Shown: positions 1-11,051 of the stretch, in pieces
Numbering within the stretch: the stretch's first letter is position 1
Layout of the letters: the number at the start of each line of letters is the position of its first letter
Assembly: GCF_000003815.2 (NCBI RefSeq)
Contig: NC_049983.1
Coordinates: 24,081,710-24,143,709 of the forward strand
DNA: 62,000 bases
Source of the DNA: Branchiostoma floridae
Lineage: Eukaryota; Chordata; Leptocardii; Amphioxiformes; Branchiostomatidae
Reading direction: 5' to 3'
Program-made: the position numbers and the translations under genes
Notes under the pieces: model-generated
Told to the model about the DNA's origin: nothing
Databases searched by the model: none
The model's input: only the letters and a program-made list of their open reading frames with translations

Positions 1-2
1 CA

Positions 3-2108
3 ACAATTGCCCCAGCAAGCCCCATTGGCTTCGCACCTTCTACTCTGTCTGTTGTGGGTATACAACACTCTACACACTTTAGCAGTACAGACGCCCCTGT
101 TGCTACAGGCTCAGTACTTACCTCAACAAGCCCTACCGGCTCCGCACCTTACACATTGTCCGCTGATAGGCAAATGCCATCAGCCATATCATCACCAACA
201 CGACTTAGCAGTGCAAATAGATCTGCATTCACAAGCCTTATATTTTCCACGCTGTCTGAAGACCCAATCACTTTGAGGTTTCAGAAGGTCAAGAATAACA
301 CATCAGTTTGGGGGGACAATCTACGTTTGGTCTGTGAAGCTTCAGGAATCCACTCACCGAACTTTACGGTCATTCTCCCATCTGGCCACAACACAACCGC
401 TGACGAGTCAAATGGGAGGGTCACTGTAGAGGTGAATGGTGCAACATTTACCATTACCATAACAGAGGTTACTGTGGCAGATGCTGGTCTGTACAGCTGC
501 ATTGTAGCGACCCCAGTTGGATCTGCATCTGCCACACTAAGTGTTGACATCAAAGGCCCGTCTTCACCTTCCCCCAAACTTACTTCGTCAGCATCCTTGC
601 CACCCGGCACGACAGGAAGAAATGTTAATCCGGTGGTCTTCTCCCTGTCAGTTGGCTTAAGTACATTTTTCGCAATCCTGATTATATTTGGCGCTGCTTT
701 AGTTTTGTTTCAACGTAGGACCCAAAAGTCCCCTTTGGCCCCTGCACCCAAGGGGCACTTGGGGGGTACATCGCCAACCCTTGGTAACACCGACTGCCCC
801 ACAGGTACAGGTAAAAACGACCAGGATATCATATATGAGAATAGTGATGAAGCTGATACAAACGAACAAGTTAACATAACATTAAATTACAATGAGAGAG
901 AAACAGGTACAATCCAGAAAGCTTACAAGGTAGCAAGTTCTCCCTCTGAAGAGGCTGAATCCCCAAAAGCAGGAAGTCGAAATGAATCAGATTGTGCAGC
1001 CCAGGCAGTGATAGTTCACGAGCCATTTACATATGAGAATAATGACGAGGAGACAGTGCCTGATGTTGAAGATGATCAGCACGTGTATGACACGGGTTAT
1101 GAGGAAACATTAGCTGGTGCCTCTCAGGCTATAAATCAGTATGGCAGTGGGGAGACTGTATCTTCTCCTGAGCTTAACCGTGTGTGTGATGGGGAGGCTG
1201 TATCCTCTCCTGAGCTTAACCGTGTGTATGGTGGGGAGGATGTATCTTCTCCTGAGCTTAACCGTGTGTATGGTGGGGAGGATGTATCTTCTCCTGAGCT
1301 TAACCGTGTGTATGATGGGGAGGCTGTATCTTCTCCTGCGTTTAACCGTGTGTATGATGGGGAGGCTGTATTCTCTCCTGAATTTAACCGTGTGTATGAT
1401 GGGGAGGCTGTATCTTCTCCTGAGTTTAACCGTGTGTGTGATGGGGAGGCTGTATCTTCTGAGTTTAACCGTGTGTATGATGGGGAGGCTGTATCTTCTC
1501 CCGAGTTTAACCGTGTGTATGATGGAGAGGCTGTATCTTCTCCTGAGTTTAACCGTGTGTATGATGGGGAGGCTGTATCTTCTCCTTAGTTTAACCGTGT
1601 GTATGATGGGGAGGCTGTATCTTCTCCTGAGTTTAACCGTGTGTATGATGGGGAGGTTGTATCTTCTCCTGAGTTTAACCGTGTGTATGATGGAGAGGCT
1701 GTATCTTCTCCTGAGTTCAACCGTGTGTATGATGGAGAGGCTGTATCTTCTCCTGAGTTTAACCGTGTGTATGATGGAGAGGCTGTATCTTCTCCTGAGT
1801 TTAACCGTGTGTATGATGGGGAGGTTGTATCTTCTCCTGAGTTTAACCGTGTGTATGATGGGGAGGCTGTATCTTCTCCTGAGTTTAACCGTGTGTATGG
1901 CGATGATGAGTTAACTTCATCTCAGTTTGTCTATGGAAATGACAATGGCGAAGCAATGTCTATTGCCTCGCCAGCCATCTACAGCAATGATGGTAAACAG
2001 GCGAAATCTTCTGTCTCTCATATCATTTATGGAAATGACAATGATGATGATATGGCAGTATCTACCCCTTATCGGTTTAGCCATGAGTTTGGTGATAATT
2101 ATCCATAA
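3..2108 (+). CDS. Ig-domain transmembrane receptor with tyrosine-repeat tail (5' partial, one internal stop)
   Basis: The frame is open from base 3, so the start lies upstream of the window. In order it encodes a Ser/Thr/Pro-rich mucin-like stalk (about 3-250), one Ig domain (about 270-555, with LRLVCEAS and the hallmark DAGLYSC), a helix at about 630-705 (core SVGLSTFFAILIIFGAALVLF) followed by RR, and a long acidic tail. The tail holds Y-x-N motifs (YENSD, YENND, YSND, YGND), which in known receptors bind Grb2-type SH2 domains once phosphorylated, and then 18 tandem repeats with core EFNRVYDGEAV. An in-frame TAG at 1587-1589 interrupts repeat 11. Beyond it the same frame stays open to TAA at 2106-2108. 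The role is inferred: a type I signalling receptor or adhesion molecule. I cannot assign it to a named family. The stop may be a real truncation, a variant or an assembly error. Confidence 0.75.
1147..1899 (+). repeat. Coding minisatellite, 42-bp unit, about 18 copies
   Basis: Each unit encodes 14 residues, consensus GEAVSSPEFNRVYD. The first four units have PEL instead of PEF and YG or CD endings, whereas the later ones are nearly identical. This suggests homogenised core units and older edge units. One unit (about 1441-1490) has lost a Pro codon in frame. The GAG of unit 11 reads TAG. The unit is a multiple of three, so copy number can change without breaking the frame. Confidence 0.95.
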
Positions 2109-2282
2109 TAACGGAGAACAAGCACAATCTACTGCTTTTGATATCATCAACGGAAGTGAAGATGATGCTCCTTGGTTATTCTTCGAATAGTAATAATATC
2201 TTTTATCAGTAAATGTTAGATTTTATCATATCATGTAAATATTTCAGAATTGGCAAGACCTCCATGTAAATAAAAGAAACAG

Positions 2283-2774
2283 AAGAAACAGTTTATTTTG
2301 GAGGAGCTGTGGCTGATGCTTCTCAGGCCCTCAATCAGTATGAGTGTGAGGCCCTCAATCAGTATGAGTGTGAGTGTGAGGAGGTAGTTCCTACTCATGG
2401 GTTTAAGGGTGTGATCGGTGGTGAGGATGAGACAGAATTGGGTATTTTCTCACAGTTTGTCTATGGGCATGACAAAGTCGATGCAATAAGTAATGTCTCG
2501 CCAGGCAAATATAAGGATGAACAGAAAACGGTCTGAATCTGCAGTTTCTCATATTATCCACGGACATGATGTGAATGATGATAATGGTACAGTAGTATAT
2601 ACCCCTTCTTGCGATAACTTTGAGTCTGGTAATGAAGTTGAGGCAGCATCATATGCTTCTTCCCAGTTTATACATAAGAATGACAAGGAGGAAGCTGTAT
2701 TTGAAACCTCGTCAGTCATTTACAATGATTGTGGTAAACAGGCAAATTCTGCTGATTCTCATGTCATCTATTGA
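2283..2774 (+). pseudogene. Decayed duplicate of the receptor tail end
   Basis: Downstream of the receptor stop, the frame around 2309-2536 reads ASQALNQYE then SQFVYGHD and SPGKYKD. After a frameshift near 2500-2520 it continues with AVSHIIHGHD, SSQFIHKND, SVIYND and GKQANS to a stop at 2774. These match, in order, ASQAINQYG, SQFVYGND, SPAIYSND, GKQAKS and VSHIIYGND of the intact tail (1117-2060). It is therefore a tandem copy of the distal tail, broken by a frameshift and stops. It could lie in the 3'UTR of the same transcript. AATAAA occurs near 2269 and 2824. Confidence 0.7.
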
Positions 2775-3094
2775 AATGACGATCGGAGAGCAGCAAATGA
2801 TGATCGTCAGTTTGGCTGTCAAAAATAAAGATTTCTGGTGTCTGTAGAAGCAAGGAGGTTAAATACTCTCTAGTAGAAGTCAGCTTTGTTGTCCGAAATG
2901 TGGACATTTTTTTTACAACTTTGCCAACACTTCCATGTAAATATACACTTCACAAAGCTTTACAAAACGTGTTTGTACATAGATTTTTCTTCAAATTTCA
3001 TCATAACGAGAATGTCTACATGATTAATCTTGTTTCAAGTTTCTTTGTAAGATTAATCAATGATGACATGATAGGCTGAAATATGTAAACATCC

Positions 3095-3520
3095 CGTTGT
3101 AACAGCCAAAGGTTCTATCCATTCTGTCCAAAGCATGTTGAAGATGAATTTCACTTCATAATGTGATGTTCTACATGCGCTATTTTACGTAATGATTTAC
3201 TCACATTTTTCGAATCATGTACATTAGATTTTAAGACACTCGATGCTACAGACATATTTGTGTATATCTTTAGATGTCACAACTCCCATAATGCAAAAAT
3301 AGGCAAATATATAAAGGGCGTCTTTGTTATTAGAAAGAATACAGAAAGTACTGATAAGCCTACTCCATTGTAACACTATACCAAAGAATTATGTCAGCAC
3401 TTATTGTTGTATTAACTAGGATGTTAAGCTTTATTCTATACCTCTATTTTGTAGTCTTTGTAATAGTTGTTGCCATACCTGTACAATTGCGGTGCAATAA
3501 AGATTTTTCCTATTCATGAC
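3095..3520 (+). mobile_element. 3' remnant of a non-LTR retrotransposon
   Basis: One frame reads CPKHVEDEFHFIM, then a stop, then C. This is the CxxxxxEDExHFxxxC pattern found C-terminal of the reverse transcriptase of CR1/L2/RTE-like elements. It is followed by an AT-rich 3' tail ending in GTGCAATAAAG near 3500. A related, better preserved fragment sits at 32613-32955. Multiple stops show that it is dead. Confidence 0.6.
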
Positions 3521-5098
3521 AAGTTAACAATCTAACAAAGAGAACCACCATAAGGAGTATCAATTTTAAAAAACACGAATGACGCGAAATTAATGTAATG
3601 TGGAGTTTGCTTGTATTATTTATTACTTGTTTATTTCTTTTTAATGAAATAAAACATGTTTAGACACGCTTGTGTGCAATTTACTTAATAGTACACATTT
3701 TCTTAAACTTTAATATCCTATGATCTCCCAACCTGATCTGATGAATTTTTAGTGGGCATGAAATTACTATGTAATTATAGCATTTTCTCATTAATTATGC
3801 AGATGAAGTCTTTATTGGCATAATCGATATCTATAGGCATTCCTCTCTATCTCAGTTAAATATGTGGCAAGTTTAGTTTAAGATTCCTATCATGGAATGC
3901 AGAGGATTAAACTTTCCTCATTGATAATGCAAATTAGCTGTTAATTTGCATTATACTTATATTACTATTTTCATCATCATTTAAACTGTCTACCTAACTA
4001 TCTAACGTTCTTGCGTTATTCTCCACTAAACGTAAAAAAAGGACGCTACGGGTCTCAAACTCATAGCAATACCCTCTGCCCCAAGAGCCTTCTACCCACT
4101 CAAAAATCCCGACAGCAGCATGTCCAGAAGACGAGATATCAATGGTGGAAGTTTAGCTGCAGTACCTGAGAAATCAGCGAGTGACCACAATCGAACTTAA
4201 ACTTCATTCTCCTGACCCCTATCTACCTACCAGATATCAAAAAGCTTGTCGAGTTATGCTGTTCAAACACATGCGCATGCGTACACAGCACGCAAAGCAC
4301 ACGCAAAATATACCCTTCTTCGCTTACTAGAGCATAACATAAGCAAGAAAGGTGTACTTGATTCGAGTGACTTCATATGTCTGCGAATGCACAAAAAGTT
4401 GGGAAACATGAATCTTATCAATCATATCTTATCAATGTATAGTATTTGTATCATTGAAAGCTTATTATCTTTTACAATGATATCATATTTGTCGTGATCT
4501 TACATTCAAACATGATAAACCAGACCATTGCGAGTTCTTCTTCTTCTTAATTTGTTTTACTTTACATTCAAAGGTAAAACGCCCGAGCTGACCATTGCGA
4601 GTGCGTCATACGGTATGCCATTGTAAACAGTGCTGAATAATCAAGCTGTCCAATGACATGTAACGCGATGTGTCGGATAAAGTATTGACGGTATAGAACG
4701 ACTGAAATCAGGTGTCCGATCTTTATCCGCTAATACTAGATTTGAACTGGTATTATGGATGGCTTGAGAACATTGATCATTTTTTTGATGGGTTGATGCC
4801 CTGGGAACCGGATGTTCAGCCAGGGCCGGCAGACAAGCTGTTCGGCAGTCAAGGCAGTTCTTCCCGAGGACCTTACATAAGCACTCCGGGAGGAGTCCTT
4901 CAGGCGTTTGCCGGCAAACTCCAACCATGCATGACACCACTCCGGAGTGCTTATCACCTGTTCCATCAAGCCGACGCCCCTCTCCAACGTTAGAACAGCT
5001 ATTGATGGCTTTTTAGCTGCTTTATAACGACACCATAAATGTCCATAAACACCAGATGAATAAAAGTTGAATTCAAAAATTCAATTTTTTTGGTAGTG
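3521..5098. other. Intergenic, no gene recognised
   Basis: AT-rich sequence without a convincing coding region. A small inverted repeat (4877-4889 with 4942-4954, arm ATAAGCACTCCGG) lies in a short open frame at 4712-4993 that resembles nothing I know. Confidence 0.5.
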
Positions 5099-5371
5099 TT
5101 AGGCTCTAAAATAGAATACATACCTTTTTAGGTAGAACGGTGTAGACCGCCGAATTTTGTAGCTGTGTTTTAAGAGCACTTGTTTCCAAAAAGTATTTAT
5201 TTTGTCCCTTCCAAAATCAAAGAGAGTTCCAGGATTATTAACTAAATGAGTGAACGTTTTTCGAGCTTTTACATGAGCTGCAATATACATCAGTTGATTA
5301 TCCATTCTACCCAAACTAAATTCTATTAGAGCGAACCAATCAACCCACAGAGTGTTTTTGTTGTTTTCTTT
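5099..5371 (-). other. Unassigned open frame, possible exon or transposon fragment
   Basis: On the minus strand about 90 codons stay open to a stop at 5099. They include the segments GRMDNQLMYIAAHVKARK and DFGRDKINTFWKQ. The composition looks protein-like rather than low-complexity. I do not recognise the family, see no partner exon, and cannot exclude chance. Confidence 0.2.
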
Positions 5372-5832
5372 TCAAGACGAACTGAATTTGTCACGTCGCA
5401 AACCGCACACTGCGCACGCTCCAAGTGACGTCAGCTCAGAACCCAGACGCTAATGAGGCGGGCCAGGCGAGTCTGACCGCACCCACGGTGAGGAGCTCGA
5501 GTCAGACGGTCTGATTTTCCATCCAACAAAATCTGCTGACCTGTCCAGGACAAACCTACCGGAGAAACGGGTTGGTGTGACTTTTGGTTCTAATTGGACT
5601 ACTTATAGTACACGTAACTGCAACGTTGTATGGTTAAGAAAACATCAGTAACGATAGGGCTAACATCGAGCCGTTCTTCAACAGCTACCAACATAACGAT
5701 AAGTATTCTCTTGTGCCACTACACTTTTGTTTTCTTCGTGTTTAGGACATTGATGGGTTGAGGGTGTCTTACGAGCACGAGTGGATATAGTGGGTGCTAT
5801 GCGATGCCAGAAGGGTATGGAGAAATTCCTAG

Positions 5833-5932
5833 NNNNNNNNNNNNNNNNNNNNNNNNNNNNNNNNNNNNNNNNNNNNNNNNNNNNNNNNNNNNNNNNNNNN
5901 NNNNNNNNNNNNNNNNNNNNNNNNNNNNNNNN
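5833..5932. other. Assembly gap, 100 N
   Basis: A run of exactly 100 N, a conventional size for a gap of unknown length. Open frames across it are meaningless. Confidence 0.99.
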
Positions 5933-8180
5933 ACACCAAAAATATAAAAATTCCACTAATGAATATCCAGTTTCTCCACCTCTAGTCGTACCGAATTTCC
6001 TTGCAAAACTGTCATAATCTTCTTACTAGCACCATTTCAACATATTACCAATGGATGCTTTAAATTTGCTATCCAATTAAACGCAATATTTACGTGACCA
6101 ATATGAAGTTGATCGAGCAAAATGGCGGACATATTCCGCTCCGCCGTTTTCTAAAACTTTACAAAGCCATATGCTTCCTTAAAATGATCTGCCGTTTACA
6201 CCGTTTGACTCAAGATCTTACCCGTAGCCATAGTGAACCCCTAGCGTTCTTCTGGGATCCCTAGTGTTGCGTGTGTCCACTAACTTGGCATAGAAGACGA
6301 GAAAAGACAAATTCTCAACATGGCGGACACCTTTCCCGTACAGGTGTTACAGTAACAGGTTGTCGACTTTGACCCTCACATGATTTGTGTTTATCAACCC
6401 TGTGGGGGATATATTGCGTCAGCTCATTGCTGATAACTGAACCTTTGGTACTATTTTTGTAAGTATTGCTGACTGGAGATCAATAGGATCATTGGATTGT
6501 CTTGTTGGTTCCACCCTTGGACCCAAATCACTCCTGGTCTACCCGAAAGGCTGCTAGTTAGGTGTGTGTGTAGGGGGGGGGGGGGGGGGGGGGTTGGCAC
6601 GACCCCCGGGGACGTGTAAAATATTAAAGTTGTGGCCCATTCCTTTGAATCTGTAAATTTAATAGCTTCGTGACAAACAACTTCCATCACAATTCCATCC
6701 TTGGTCATAAGAAATTGTCACTTTTCTCAATGTGGTCCTATACCAATAACTTCACGTTCCAAGTTTCATGCTTTTATCACAAAGTGCACCAAAATCTGAA
6801 CCAGGGTAAGTAAATTTAGATAAGCAGCATGCCAGCATCACCCATAAGCTAGGGGCACAACCCGCCGTACTTGCAACTGCGTGGTGTCTACGTGCCAAAA
6901 CGTGGGCAATCGCACAGAGATTGTACGTCGTAAGCACGTACAACTAACTTACCACTTGCGCAACGAACGATGCGCGCAACCGCTCACGGGCAGGCGTGGC
7001 GTGCAGACCACATACTTACACCTTAGCTTGCGCAACCGTGCGAGAGACGTGCGTTGAGACGTACTCCCTCCCTGCTCTTACCGGTCATTCCCCACGTTTT
7101 CGGAAAAACGTGGCGGACGTGAACTCCCAAAAAACGTACGGACAAAAAGCACGTACGGCGGGTTGTGCCCCTGGCTTTATGGTTGCCACGATTAAAACCT
7201 ACTTTTACCTCAGTATTTTTTCAGTGCAAGTAGAACTAGTGGCACTTACCTAAATTCTAGAGAAAAATATGTTACGATATCATAGTTTACTACCATGACA
7301 TGTCTTTCAATTTGTTGATATTTTCCTATGTATGTACAGTCAAACTATAGGAAGAATGGGGGTACCCAATTATGTGTTGATGATTATTTCTCTTTACCCT
7401 ACCAGTCAATATCTGATAATCAGGGCATTGTTGTGCAGGCCATGTTTTACATTATACATGTATACGAATAAGGCGCCCTGTCGCCCTAAAGTTATTACAT
7501 GTAACTTGCCCGTGCCCGGGTCAGACTGCGGTCATAGCTAAAGTGAAATATTAACACGATTATACTATGCGATTATACTTTGCGATTCTTGATTCGTATG
7601 ACCACAGAATGAGATCATTGCAACAAGGACAGTTTTCTTAAGTTACGACTCGTTTTCTACAATTAATTCTGAGCACCGATTATATACATTTGGTTTGTTT
7701 AAAATGGCAAAAAAGTGCTCTGCTAGACACTGAGCCCCTTAGGTATCTAAGGCGTACAGTGCACGACCGTGACCTTAGAGAACTCGCGTGTTGCTTCAAA
7801 TGGTACACCTTGCCGATGGATTTTGCGTAATTGCCTTTTCTGCCTACCTTCACGGAATTAAGGAAAACGTACTGTTTTGCTCCAATCCTCTTCCTTTATC
7901 TCCTTCCTCAAACAAATAAAAAGAGTAGTCTGGCCCAGACGGTTGTCACCATGGTTACTAGTTGAGGCTTGAGGCTTAAGTAGCTAACACTCTGCGGTGT
8001 TTGATTACAACATGTAGCAAGTGGTAGGACAGTAACCGGGTTTGAGTAAGCCTGTCAGTGGTTTGCTAGGCTACACCATGTGAAGGCAAACATTATAACG
8101 TTAATTGATTAATTTCAAATGTTACCTTCGTAGTCTTACATTGATTTATGTCAACAACACCCCACGAACACCTCACACGC
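5933..8180. other. Intergenic, no gene recognised
   Basis: Holds a poly-G run (6573-6593) and unique-looking AT-rich sequence. No open frame has splice sites and a recognisable motif. Confidence 0.5.
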
Positions 8181-8282
8181 GCGCAAACACACACAGTTTG
8201 TTTGTGTGTGTTTGCGCGCGTGTGAGAGTGTAACGCGCGCACACTCTCTCTCACACACACACATACAAACACAAACTAGCGC

Positions 8283-8615
8283 TGACAGACATGGAAAACA
8301 CAAGAGTTCTCTCCGTTGGAGCAAAACATTTATATCTTATTATGTCTCCTTCCATAACCTGTCCTTGACCTCGGGTTGGCTCAATCCGCCACCAAGTTGG
8401 CAGGTTGCCATAAAACATGACCTTAGATAACCCCTTGACTTCACACCCCCATGCCTAGTGTTTGCAGGGTTGCATATCGGCAGGTTGTTGAACTCCAGGC
8501 TATTCTGAGCGCCCCAAGGTCGACTGCTTTCGAACAACAGCGGCCGGTCGCACAATTTTTGTTTCATAAATTCTTCAAGGTGCCGTCTATCAAGGTCTTT
8601 TGGGACATTTTCTAG
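8283..8615 (+). promoter_or_regulatory. Conserved 5' region of gene 1 exon 1a
   Basis: About 330 bp that recur, with changes, in front of every first exon of genes 1-3. Shared landmarks are CATAAAACATGACCTTAG (TATA-like, with a TGACCTT nuclear-receptor half-site), CTTGACTTCACACCCC (a CACCC box), GAACTCCAGGCTATTCTGAG, TTTCTTACATGAAA and GGTACCGTCTATCAAGG, ending about 10 bp before the ATG. A CA/TG-rich stretch (8180-8275) lies just upstream, as it does before exons 1a of genes 2 and 3. Promoter and 5'UTR function is inferred from position and conservation. Confidence 0.55.
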
Positions 8616-8724
8616 CCGCCAACATGGGGACACAAGGTGGATTTCATCCTGTCGTGTGTCGGCTTCGCAGTCGGTTTTGGGAACGTATGGCGCTTTCCCT
8701 ACCTTTGCTACAGGAACGGTGGAG
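8616..8724 (+). pseudogene. Gene 1 exon 1a, start codon and N-terminus deleted
   Basis: The TM1 part is intact in frame ([17 protein letters not shown], then NVWRFPYLC and NGGG) with a normal donor at 8725. The part that in genes 2 and 3 runs from the ATG to the TWG motif (about 110-120 bp) is missing. The 5' sequence TCTAGCCG joins directly to CCAACATGGGG. An in-frame TAG sits at 8613-8615. The ATG at 8624 is in another frame, so it does not rescue the exon. The residues VGF mark it as a type-a first exon. Confidence 0.85.
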
Positions 8725-10620
8725 GTAAGGATTCAACATTATAGGGCTTAACGCCAGAAGTGGGTGTCATTTTCTAAAAGACAACATTTTTATGATGACC
8801 CCCCCCCCCAAAAAAAAACCATTTTAGTCGAGTATCTGAGTAGTTCCCAAGGGATGATGAACAACTAAATATTCACACACACACACTACAAACATTGTTT
8901 TCAAGATCAGCTATAGGTTTCTGAATTTTTCCGAGAGCGCAGCGCTGTCTTCAAATCTTTTAAAAGTATATGTAACGTTAAGGGTTCAAGATGATTGTTA
9001 GAGATCGAATTGTTAACCCAAAACAAGTGAAAAATGAAGTTGCTAAGGCTATAAGTGGACAAAAAATTACACATAAAAACACTTCAAAAGTAATTTTTTA
9101 AAATATCAAACCAACATTTCTTGACATCACCCCAGCCGAAGTTTGGTTAGTTGTTGGTGGTATGATTTGTTACACCTGGCTGTAACTTATCTGGAGGGTA
9201 GTCGGGTTCATCTGAATATTGCTCTCGTATAATGCAACTTCTGTACAAGTTTAGTCCAAATTCATTGTGAATTTGCTTATACAATTATTTGCTTGGATTC
9301 CGAAAAAAATATTAACGTTATATGCAGAATCAGAACACTTTCCTCTGTCGGTGAGTTCCCATTCAAGAACACTTGAAGAGTAAAGCCACACGGCAACGAT
9401 AACTCGCGCCCGTAACACTGCTAAGGAAGGTCAAAGTATGCTAGACCAAAGTCCATGTTTAAAAATAGCTCCATTACATGGCTATTGGATACAATGCTAA
9501 GACTATAATTTTGATAGGATATTTGCTACATTGAAAGTAATTGTTGCAGATGCTACATTATTCTGTCATAGGAATGACTGTGACAGAAATCATGAATGTA
9601 GCGGTTATGTCAGCAAAAGTCGCAACATGTTTCAACTGCGGCTCTCATGCCACATAAACAAAGCGAACAATACACATGATGCAAGCGTAGGTAGGACTGT
9701 TCCATTGTGGAGAGTTTGGAGGGGTGAACTGTACCGAAGACTTAAAAATGTGATACCTGGTGACCAATTGCAATCACATAGCATGACCCCATACATCTCA
9801 ACATCACCCTGTTTTCTTCTATGTAATGCTGTTGCATCTCGTTAACGTTTTATGTCTCAAACAAAAGGTTGTACATTATAGGGGTTCATCTTGCTTATAA
9901 AAGTACAATCAAAACAGTTAGAAAGTCCGACCAGAATTTCATGGATTATCACCTGTAGAAGTACAGGAACTTGTAGAAGTACAAGTACTACCAAAGGGTA
10001 ATTAAACAATCAGAGAAAGTATAAAATTTATGTGATGATTATATACATTATATTATGTGATATAACGTTAATATATAGTTCTTATACAGAATCTAGACAT
10101 ATACAAGTATACAGAACTGGATGGGTTGATAATTCACAATCCGTATAGCACAGTATCTGATATCTGGCTATGGATACTTTATACAGTATAATTTTGTATA
10201 TTTTGTAATTGTAAACAACACCTTCTGACTTGGCGTGCTTCCAAATACGGGAAGTACTTGAACGTGACAAAATGTACGATGTTATAAATGGATTGTCATG
10301 ATATCCAGCCCAGTTAAGACGGGTGTGTATCAACACCACCAGGGTTTGTTTCTGGGGATATCATATGGCCATGTTGGAGTGATTATACGGATGACTTCCA
10401 CGCGAGCATCAATTTTCGGCCGTCCCTGAAATTAAAAAAAATGTTTTCAACCAAACTTAACTCGTACAAAGCAGCTGCACAATGGGCAAATGTATGCCAC
10501 AGATTAAAAAAAAATACATCGGAAGACATATACTAAAGTCAAATTGAAGGTCAATGAAGAAAATGTGAAAACAAAAAATAAAGAATCTGATTGCTCTCGC
10601 TATAATTTGTACCTTAGAAA
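8725..10620 (+). other. Gene 1 intron between the two first exons
   Basis: Parts match the gene 2 intron as older duplicates: 9531-9760 resembles 23630-23850, and 10090-10340 resembles 24490-24770. The rest is AT-rich without coding signs. Confidence 0.6.
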
Positions 10621-10905
10621 ACTCAACAATCCACCGCCAAGTTGGCAAGTCGTCATAAAACATGAACGCAAATTAACTTCACACCCCAGGTCGCATGGCT
10701 GGTGTTTGCAGGTCTGCATAACGCCCGGTTGTTGAACTCCAGGCTATTCTGAGCTCTCCAAGGTCGGCTGCTTCCAAACGACAGTCGCCGGTCGCACGTC
10801 GGTTTCTTACACGACATTCTGTGTTTGGGGACATTTTGTAGCTGCGCGAAAATTGGGGGAAATGAGGAAAGTTGGCAAGGATGGCTAACGCAGAATGATT
10901 AGTGT
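10621..10905 (+). pseudogene. Gene 1 exon 1b relic with mutated start
   Basis: The region matches the 5' block of the other first exons (CCAAGTTGGCAAGTCGTCATA, CTCCAGGCTATTCTGAG, GACATTTTGTAGC). It then reads GCGCGAAAATTGGGGGAAAT, where genes 2 and 3 have GCGCGAAAATGGCGGGAAAC. The initiator ATG has become ATT at 10852-10854. The next codons N-E-E-S survive, then homology ends and a TAG follows. No TM1 segment or donor is left. Confidence 0.8.
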
Positions 10906-11051
10906 AGTGTCTTAGAATTTTATTTTTTTTTGGGGGGGGGGGGCATATTTTGTGCCTCAGACAACTTGTTGTGCTGTAAAGTTAATTTGTCTGTCCACTT
11001 ACCTCATGCAATCTGTTGGGTAGTAAAATTCACTTTCCGTGCCCCCTCCAG

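Noticed and set aside
1141-1914. A 257-codon frame with repeated RLYLLLSLTVCMMG, like a membrane protein
   Set aside because: It is the second frame of the 42-bp minisatellite, open only because the unit is a multiple of three.
5678-6017. Open frames across the N run on both strands
   Set aside because: They exist only because N codons contain no stop; the same holds for 28145-28478.
8624-8724. ATG at 8624 as a rescued start of gene 1
   Set aside because: It is out of frame with TM1 by one base and gives an unrelated peptide.
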